Below, in pieces: positions 58,269-64,000 of a stretch of DNA of 64,000 bases; position 1 is the stretch's first letter, and each line of letters starts with the position of its first letter. A model generated the notes under the pieces. That model did not search any database, had not been told where the DNA came from, and saw only the letters and a list, made by a program, of their open reading frames with translations. The stretch covers positions 1,054,001 to 1,118,000 of the forward strand of contig NZ_FOVZ01000002.1 in the NCBI RefSeq assembly GCF_900115295.1. The letters run 5' to 3'. Both the position numbers and the translations under genes were made by a program. This DNA comes from Sphingomonas sp. OK281. GTDB taxonomy: Bacteria; Pseudomonadota; Alphaproteobacteria; Sphingomonadales; Sphingomonadaceae.

Positions 58269-59159
58269 CTAGCGGTCGTTGCAATGGGGAAGACTGTTCC
58301 GGATCGTCTGAGCGAGGGCGCGCATGTCGTTCTCACGGCCACTGCCGACGCGCCACGCCAGCACCACTGTCCGGTCCGCCCTTGATGGCAATCGCGTCGT
58401 ATCGATTTGTCGGCCATCGATCAGTCCGGCGTCTATCGCCATCTGGGGTAGAAAGGTCGTCCCCAGACCTGCTTCCACAAGCTCCACAAGCGTATGGAGC
58501 GATGTCGCTACCATCGCCGACGCGCGTGCCTTTGGCAGCCCGCAGCCCATCAGGCCATGGTCGTTCAGGCAGTGTCCGTCTTCGAGCAACAAGAGGGTTT
58601 GTGGGTCGAGCAATGGAGAAACCCCCTGCCGTGGGGTTGCGAGCGACAATGGATCTTGCATGATCTCGACATAGTCGATCTTGCCGCAATCATACGGTAG
58701 CGCGAGAATAACCGCATCGAGAATACCGCGATACAAATCGGCGCAGCCACGCTCGCTCGTCATCTCTCGGACATGTAGCTCCAGCTCTGGAAACTCCGCC
58801 CGCATTGCGCCGAGTGAGCGCGGCAGGAGAAATGGGGCGATCGTTGGAATAATACCGAGGCGAAGGGTGCCTGTAAGCGGCTTTGCCGATGCGATGGCAA
58901 AGTCGGTCAATGCTGATGTCGCATCTATCACGCTACGAGCTCTAACGACGAAAGCCTCACCAACATCGGTGAACCGCAGCGAGCGTTGCGTTCTCTCGAC
59001 GAGCTGCATTCCGATCAGCCGTTCGAGTTCGGCGATACCCGATGACAAAGTCGATTGCCCGACGCCCAAGGCAGCTGCGGCTCGCCCGAAATGGCCGGTC
59101 TCACGAAGTTCTACCAGGTAGCGCAGTTGGCGCAGCGACGGAGATACGACATTAGGCAC
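58269..59159 (-). CDS. oxyR: Hydrogen peroxide-sensing LysR regulator OxyR
   Basis: The 296-residue LysR protein has the winged helix (LRQLRYLVELRETGHFGRAA, GVGQSTLSSGIAELERLIGM). Its sensor domain carries two Cys at about 197 and 206 in LEDGHCLNDHGLMGC, the spacing and context of the E. coli OxyR disulfide pair. This identifies it as OxyR rather than a generic LysR protein. The start is GTG at 59159. It lies immediately upstream of katG on the same strand and very likely controls it. Confidence 0.93.
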   Translation of the reverse strand: MPNVVSPSLRQLRYLVELRETGHFGRAAAALGVGQSTLSSGIAELERLIGMQLVERTQRSLRFTDVGEAFVVRARSVIDATSALTDFAIASAKPLTGTLRLGIIPTIAPFLLPRSLGAMRAEFPELELHVREMTSERGCADLYRGILDAVILALPYDCGKIDYVEIMQDPLSLATPRQGVSPLLDPQTLLLLEDGHCLNDHGLMGCGLPKARASAMVATSLHTLVELVEAGLGTTFLPQMAIDAGLIDGRQIDTTRLPSRADRTVVLAWRVGSGRENDMRALAQTIRNSLPHCNDR

Positions 59160-59473
59160 AGGGCATCCCTAGTGCATTGTGCGCAGGAATGCTCGGTGAA
59201 TTCCCCGAACGCCACGTCAAACTGCAGGCGACACAGGTTCGGCATCAGCGGGGCAGTTACATCCTCAACCAACGGCACGTTAGGGCGTTACAGGCGTCAA
59301 TTTAGTCGGTCCCAGGGGTCGCACACCTCCTTGCTATCATACGACGCCCCCCCCGGACACTATGCCCGATAGCCTTAGGCAAAGTGCTAGGGTTGATATC
59401 GTAACCGCAGTGGCACACTTATGGACGGTGTTGGACAGCGAGCGTGTCACAGTTCCGCTGAACACCTGACATT
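59160..59473. other. Gene-poor spacer
   Basis: No gene was seen between oxyR and the antitoxin remnant; the region should hold the oxyR promoter. Confidence 0.5.
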
Positions 59474-59826
59474 GTGCGGTTCATCCGGCGCGGGGTGCCT
59501 ACACAAGTAGTCAACCATTTCCTGCGCATTGCACGGTTGTCGTTCAACGGGAACGACCCTCCAATTGTCAATCGACGGACCGTCAAGTGTCGGCAGCTAA
59601 ATGCCGAACAGCTGGACCAGGCGGAATCGGATCGCTTGCTCCGCATGGTCGGTGTGGTCGCAACGGCGGAAGAGACCTTCGGCGATGCCGAGAAAGCGCA
59701 TGTCTGGCTGAACCGGCAGAACCGTACACTCATTGGTGAAACGCCGCGGGGAATGGCGGATACCGATCAGGGCGCCCTGCTGTCGAGGCCTTGCTGGGGC
59801 GGGTCGCGCACGGGATTGCTGCGTGA
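59474..59826 (+). pseudogene. Xre/MbcA/ParS-type antitoxin (DUF2384), frameshifted
   Basis: The frame reads PTQVVNHFLRIARLSF, LDQAESDRLLRMVGVVATAE, ETFGDAEKAHVWLNRQNRTL, DTDQGALL, which is the antitoxin-fold toxin-binding domain. A one-base deletion near 59782 then changes the frame. In the other frame the expected end EALLGRVAHGIAA and TGA (59824) follow. The start is a GTG. It is the antitoxin half of a RES-Xre module. Confidence 0.75.
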
Positions 59827-60173
59827 TCGCCCATCGGTTGTGCAAGGCGGTACGTGGCGGGCTGGATGGTGAGGGCGCGCGCCTTTGGAGCGGTCGATAG
59901 AATTCGGCAGGACGGCAGATAGTGTATGCAGCAGCCAGTCCAAGCCTCGCGGTCGTGGAAGTGTTGGTCCTTCTCGATCTGCCCGCCGCGCTGCTTCCTG
60001 ACGATCCGCGGTTGGTAAGGATCGAGATCCCCGACGACGTCACAATGCAGGCGCTCGATCCCAGTCCCACCAACGATGCGGATTGCCGTATGGCAGGCGA
60101 AGGCGAGCGACGTTTTGCTCAGGCAGTGACAGCGCTATGGCTGAAACCACATCTCGCTTACAGTGCACTGTAA
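59823..60173 (+). pseudogene. RES-domain toxin with in-frame TAG
   Basis: RES toxins degrade NAD+. The GTG at 59823 overlaps the antitoxin stop (GTGA). The product reads IAHRLCKAVRGGLDGEGARL, WSGR, TAG at 59898, then in the same frame NSAGRQIVYAAASPSLAVVE and LLDLPAALLPDDPRLVRIEI. Homologues have Trp at the TAG position (GRWNSAGRP). The C-terminal part after IPDDV no longer matches, suggesting a further frameshift. Confidence 0.75.
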
Positions 60174-60264
60174 ATGAGTCGAACGCAGAAGGCAGATGCG
60201 TCTTCCGCAATCGACGCGGTCAGCGATTTCAACGAATATCGTGCTTTCGGCATGGAGCTAATAA

Positions 60265-60627
60265 TTGGCTATTGATGGACCGTTGAAGGTCAACGTTCAG
60301 ATTCTGGGCGGTTCGGAACCGGCAATCGGTCCGGGCAAGGCGCTGGTCATGGACGCGATAGCGCGGACCGGCTCGATCTCGGCTGCCGGACGCGATCTCA
60401 AGATGAGCTATCGACGTATCTGGCTGCTCGTCGACAGCCTCAATCGCGCCTGGATCGCGCCCGTGGTGGAGACGCGCGCCGGCGGTGGCAAGATGGGCGG
60501 CGCGCAGCTGACCGCCTTCGGCGAACAGGTGCTCGACCGCTACCGCAGCATAGAGGCTCGCATGGTCGCGACCGCGGGCGGAGCGGATTTCGACTGGCTG
60601 GTCGCCGCACTCAAACCGGAGGGCTGA
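60265..60627 (+). CDS. ModE-type winged-helix DNA-binding protein (no TOBE domain)
   Basis: The 120-residue product is the N-terminal DNA-binding half of ModE alone: IGPGKALVMDAIARTGSISA, AGRDLKMSYRRIWLLVDSLN, VVETRAGGGKMGGAQLTAFG, EQVLDRYRSIEARM. The molybdate-binding (MOP/TOBE) domains are absent. A TTG at 60265, 8 bases after GGAG, is the best start; no ATG fits. It probably regulates the adjacent TonB receptor or secreted protein. Confidence 0.85.
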   Translation: MAIDGPLKVNVQILGGSEPAIGPGKALVMDAIARTGSISAAGRDLKMSYRRIWLLVDSLNRAWIAPVVETRAGGGKMGGAQLTAFGEQVLDRYRSIEARMVATAGGADFDWLVAALKPEG

Positions 60628-60647
60628 ACCCGTCGGTCGTGTCGCGT

Positions 60648-61157
60648 TCAGGGCATACGCGCGACCATCAGCGTCAGCGTCGGGGATTCGCTACCCGCAA
60701 CCTGCAACACATGGCGCCCCGGCGTCAGGTCGAAATCGACTAACTTGCGAACGCCCGTGCACGCGGGGCCATGCGCATGCGCTACCGATGGCGCCGGCGT
60801 CGTGCCGCGCAGGACGTCGACCCACGCCCCGGCCCCCAGCGCGACACGGTAGCGACCGGCCATCGCTACCGTGAAGGCGAACATGCCACCGTTGCTGTTC
60901 GCCCCGCCCCCTCCGCGCGCCTCGACGGCATAGGCAATTTGCGACGTCGGCAGCAAAATGGCCGCAACGCCGGTGCCGATCGGTAGCGGCGTTGCCGTTT
61001 TGACGGTTCCCGCTGCGTGAACCGGTTGCTTGCGCTCCCATCCTTTCAATCCTGCCGGGAGCGGCAGAGGCGTTGCGGGACACGCGATCGTCGCATGGTC
61101 CAATGCCGGCATCGCTTGTGGACTGGCTGCAGAAACGAACAGTGAAATCAGCATCAT
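60648..61157 (-). CDS. Secreted hypothetical protein, 169 aa
   Basis: The product has a signal peptide (MMLISLFVSAASPQA), a beta-rich domain (AGTVKTATPLPIGTGVAAIL, GGMFAFTVAMAGRYRVALGA, WVDVLRGTTPAPSVAHAHGP) and a final segment (DFDLTPGRHVLQVAGSESPT) resembling a jelly-roll carbohydrate-binding-like fold. ATG at 61157 follows GGAAGAGG. It diverges from the TonB receptor and converges on the ModE-type gene. Function is unknown. Confidence 0.65.
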   Translation of the reverse strand: MMLISLFVSAASPQAMPALDHATIACPATPLPLPAGLKGWERKQPVHAAGTVKTATPLPIGTGVAAILLPTSQIAYAVEARGGGGANSNGGMFAFTVAMAGRYRVALGAGAWVDVLRGTTPAPSVAHAHGPACTGVRKLVDFDLTPGRHVLQVAGSESPTLTLMVARMP

Positions 61158-61190
61158 GGCCGGCAAAGCCTCTTCCAATCGATTTAGGAC

Positions 61191-61210
61191 TGTATATGGC
61201 TATATATAGT
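61191..61210. promoter_or_regulatory. Candidate ModE-like operator
   Basis: TGTATATGGCTATATATAGT contains the inverted repeat TATAT-GGCT-ATATA and resembles the TATAT-rich ModE box. It lies in the 102-bp divergent gap between the secreted protein and the TonB receptor, next to a ModE-type regulator gene. Confidence 0.4.
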
Positions 61211-61259
61211 ACCAGTGCATCTGCAACGACAGCATGCCGGCCGACAAGGGGAAATTCCA

Positions 61260-63662
61260 ATGCGTCACCTGCTCTGCGCCGTCAGCGTCATCGCGCTCGC
61301 GGCACCCACCTTCGCGCAGGGGCCATCGGCGCCAGCGGGCAACATGTCTGCCCCGACCACGACTGGTGTCGACGAGGACAGGGCTGGGTTGCCAGAGATC
61401 ACCGTGACCGCCCGTCGTCGTGCCGAGGACGCACAGCGCATCCCCGGTTCGCTCTCGGTAGTGGGCGGCGAATCGCTCGACCGGTCCTATACGGTCAACA
61501 CGCAGCAACTCTCGCAGTTGGTCCCGACGCTCAACTACAGCTCGGCCAACCCCCGCAACACTGCCTTCACGATCCGGGGCCTCGGCAGCAGCGTCGTCGC
61601 GGTTAGCCAGGCCAATGACGGGCTCGAGCCCGGTGTCGGTTTCTACGTGGACCAAGTGTATCACGCCCGTCCCGCGACGGCCGCGTTCGACTTCAGCGAT
61701 ATCGGCCAGGTCGAGGTGCTGAGGGGGCCGCAGGGCACGTTGTTTGGCAAGAACAGCACGGCCGGCGCGATCAACATAACCACGCGCGCGCCCACCTTCA
61801 CGCCCGAGGCGACCGAGGAGATTTCGGTCGGCAGCTACAACTTCGTCCAGGTCAGGGCGGCCGCGTCGGGGCCGATCAGCGATACGCTGGCCTTCCGCCT
61901 ATCGGGCGTGTCGACGCGGCGCGACGGCGTCATCGACAACGTCCGCACCGGGCGGGATCAGAACCAGATCGGCAATCAGGCGGTCCGCGGGCAATTGCTG
62001 TTCAAGCCGTCCGAGATGGTCCAGATCAAGCTCAGCGCAGACTTCACCAACTTCCAGAGCAACTGCTGCACGCAGGTCTATTACCGCGTCGCAACCCGCG
62101 ACGTCCCGCGCACCGCCACGCGGCAATTCGCCGGACCGACCGGCCTTGCTGCGCAGTTCAGCTACACGCCACCCAGCACCAATCCTTATGATCGCGTGAC
62201 CGATATCGACGCACAGCTAGGCGTCGATACCAACGAGGGCGGCGTCGCAGCGATCGCGGACTGGAACCTGGGCGGCGCGACCCTCACGTCGGTCAGCGCG
62301 TGGCGCTTTTGGAACTGGGATGCGGCCAATGATCGCGACTATACCGGCATCCCGATCCAGATCGAGCAGCACATTCCGTCGCGCCAGGACCAGTACAGCC
62401 AGGAACTGCGTCTGGCCTCCAACGGCGACCATGCGATCAGCTATGTCGGCGGTCTGTATTTCTTCCGTCAGCGCGTCGTCGGACGGCCGATCTCGATCTA
62501 CGGCCCGGCCGCGGCGCGCTACCTGATCGGGACGACCACCGGCGCAAATGCCACCCCGGTACCCGCCAATCTGCTCGATGGCTATGGCACCGATGGCCGG
62601 ACCGATTTCCAGTCGAACAGCTACGCCGCGTTCGGCGAAGTGAATTGGCGCCCGGTCGATCGCGTCACGCTGACCGGGGGGCTGCGCTACACCTACGAGC
62701 ACAAGACCGGCACCTACGACACGGTCGTGTTCGGCGGGCCCGCCACCACCAACGCCGCGCTGATCAATGCCCGGCTGTCGATCCTGCGCGGCCAGACCTA
62801 TGCCGCGAAGGTCAATGACGGCGCGCTGACCGGTCGTGCCAACATCGCGTGGCAGGCGACCGATAATGTACTTGGCTATGTCAGCTACGCGCGGGGCGAG
62901 AAGTCGGGGGGCATCAACATGTCCGGGTTGCCGCTGAACGACCAGAACCTGCCGGCAATCGGCACCGCCGTCGTCCGGCCCGAGAAGAACACCGCCTACG
63001 AGGTCGGCGTGAAGACCCGCCTGTTCGACAATCGGCTCACCTTCAACATCGACGGCTTCTACACCCGCGTCACCGATTTCCAGACCAACGTCAGCGACAC
63101 CCGCGCGGCTGCGGCGCTGCGCACCTATCTCGCCAATATTCCGCGCGTAACGGTGAAGGGTGTCGAGGCGGATGCGGTAGCGGCGGTCACCCGCGAGCTA
63201 TCCTTGCGTGCGTCGGTCGCCTACGCGGACGGCAAGTATGACAGCTACCCCGCAGGCCCGTGTCCGATCGAGTTGATCGGCAATACGGCGTCCTCCTGCA
63301 ACCTGAGCGGCACCGGCCTGCCCGGCCTGCCGAAATGGTCCTACACCGTCGGTGGCGATTACCTCCGTCCCGTCGCGACGCTCGGGGGCAGCCTGTTCGC
63401 GCATGCCGATGCGAATTACCGCAGCAAGCAGTTCGGCGATCCCACGGGCTCGCGCTTCACGACGATAGGCAGCTACACTGTCGTCAACGGCAGCATAGGC
63501 TATCGCAGCGAGAAGGGCTGGGAGCTTGCTGTCTTCGCCCGCAACCTGTTCGATCGCGACTACATTCAAAACGTCACGATCCAGGCCGGAAACTCAGGCC
63601 TAATCCTTGCTACGCCAAGCGACCCGCGGACGATCGGCGTGACCTTTCGCGCGCATCAGTGA
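61260..63662 (+). CDS. TonB-dependent outer-membrane receptor
   Basis: The 800-residue product has a signal peptide (MRHLLCAVSVIALAAPTFAQ), a TonB-box-like EITVTARRR, the plug domain (FTIRGLGSSVVAV, IGQVEVLRGPQGTLFGKNST, AGAINITTRAPTF) and a 22-strand barrel ending in IGVTFRAHQ. ATG at 61260 gives a clean signal peptide. Sequence flavour is of the large sphingomonad receptor group, so the ligand (metal chelate, oxyanion complex or sugar) cannot be named. Confidence 0.92.
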   Translation: MRHLLCAVSVIALAAPTFAQGPSAPAGNMSAPTTTGVDEDRAGLPEITVTARRRAEDAQRIPGSLSVVGGESLDRSYTVNTQQLSQLVPTLNYSSANPRNTAFTIRGLGSSVVAVSQANDGLEPGVGFYVDQVYHARPATAAFDFSDIGQVEVLRGPQGTLFGKNSTAGAINITTRAPTFTPEATEEISVGSYNFVQVRAAASGPISDTLAFRLSGVSTRRDGVIDNVRTGRDQNQIGNQAVRGQLLFKPSEMVQIKLSADFTNFQSNCCTQVYYRVATRDVPRTATRQFAGPTGLAAQFSYTPPSTNPYDRVTDIDAQLGVDTNEGGVAAIADWNLGGATLTSVSAWRFWNWDAANDRDYTGIPIQIEQHIPSRQDQYSQELRLASNGDHAISYVGGLYFFRQRVVGRPISIYGPAAARYLIGTTTGANATPVPANLLDGYGTDGRTDFQSNSYAAFGEVNWRPVDRVTLTGGLRYTYEHKTGTYDTVVFGGPATTNAALINARLSILRGQTYAAKVNDGALTGRANIAWQATDNVLGYVSYARGEKSGGINMSGLPLNDQNLPAIGTAVVRPEKNTAYEVGVKTRLFDNRLTFNIDGFYTRVTDFQTNVSDTRAAAALRTYLANIPRVTVKGVEADAVAAVTRELSLRASVAYADGKYDSYPAGPCPIELIGNTASSCNLSGTGLPGLPKWSYTVGGDYLRPVATLGGSLFAHADANYRSKQFGDPTGSRFTTIGSYTVVNGSIGYRSEKGWELAVFARNLFDRDYIQNVTIQAGNSGLILATPSDPRTIGVTFRAHQ

Positions 63663-63774
63663 CGGTGAGGAACGATATCGCCGAGGGGAACTCGCCGTCC
63701 GCAAAGCATCGCGATTATCGAGTGCGTCGGGCAAGTAGCTTTCGTCATCGGCTCCAATGCTACCTGTGGTACTA

Positions 63775-64000
63775 CTGAAGCGGTCGGGCGTCTGGCGCGT
63801 GATACCCAGCTGTTGTTGCCCCCTAAAGGCCTGACAGGGCCTCGCAGGTTTTCGCGATGAACTCGCGGGGTGATCGATAGCGCAAAGCGCGGTGCGGATG
63901 CACCTCGTTATAATGGGCGAACCAGCCACGCAGTTGGTCGATGGCACTCTGCGCATTCGGCCTGGGGTTCACGCGGACATAATCGCGCTTGAGGGTGCGA
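63775..64000 (-). mobile_element. IS3-family insertion sequence, one end (continues outside window)
   Basis: The element end appears to begin near TGAAGCGGTCGGGCGTC at about 63777, 110 bp after the TonB receptor stop. It contains the 3' end of a transposase gene on the minus strand. The other end is beyond the window. Confidence 0.7.
63823..64000 (-). CDS. IS3-family transposase (OrfB), C-terminal part
   Basis: The minus strand reads TLKRDYVRVNPRPNAQSAID, QLRGWFAHYNEVHPHRALRY and SPREFIAKTCEALSGL then TAG at 63823. This is the DDE integrase end of IS3 OrfB, with the catalytic-Glu region lying outside the window. The frame is open to the window edge. Confidence 0.85.
   Translation of the reverse strand, partial: RTLKRDYVRVNPRPNAQSAIDQLRGWFAHYNEVHPHRALRYRSPREFIAKTCEALSGL

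Overview
This window is chromosomal DNA of an alphaproteobacterium, most likely Sphingomonas or a close sphingomonad. The grounds are high GC in most of the sequence, a CtrA cell-cycle regulator, a Caulobacter-type Cpa/Tad pilus cluster, many GGC-rich palindromic intergenic repeats and sphingomonad-style small secreted proteins. Nothing was aligned; all assignments come from reading translations and motifs.

Left part, about 1-32.7 kb, is a dense core-like chromosome. It opens inside pyruvate phosphate dikinase (ppdK). A minus-strand Tad pilus cluster follows (cpaA-cpaB-cpaC-cpaD-cpaE-tadB-tadC), with no cpaF ATPase and no pilin gene in place. Next are an alpha/beta hydrolase, an FAD oxidoreductase, an ispH-thrB-rnhA operon, a lipoprotein, Dps and a ROK sugar kinase. 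A response regulator with GGDEF and EAL domains overlaps a CHASE4 histidine kinase. Then come dinB, a phospholipase D family protein, ctrA, an AI-2E family permease, malate:quinone oxidoreductase (mqo), a LysR/pirin/wrbA group and a membrane metallophosphoesterase. Five intergenic gaps hold palindromic REP-like repeats of at least three sequence types.

Middle and right part, about 32.7-60.2 kb, looks like an accessory island. It starts at a 45-bp 3' fragment of a tRNA-Arg gene followed by a tyrosine integrase. Coding density falls, several spacers are AT-rich, and many genes are broken: SRAP peptidase, YozE-like, SNase-like nuclease, CHAD, HWE histidine kinase, RES toxin with its antitoxin, a lipoprotein, a secreted HExxH protein, and IS5, IS66 and IS481 remnants. 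Intact cargo sits between them: a five-gene operon (MFS, metallophosphoesterase, ArsB-like permease, small membrane protein, DedA) whose four junctions are all 4-bp stop/start overlaps, a DUF2252 protein, a Crp/Fnr regulator, an MpaB-type oxygenase and an oxyR-katG pair. A complete tRNA-Val (anticodon TAC) lies just after the integrase.

Right end, about 60.2-64 kb: a stand-alone ModE-type DNA-binding protein, a small secreted protein and a TonB-dependent receptor flank an AT-rich TATAT/ATATA palindrome, suggesting a regulated outer-membrane uptake unit. The window ends inside an IS3-family transposase. The right boundary of the island is not visible.
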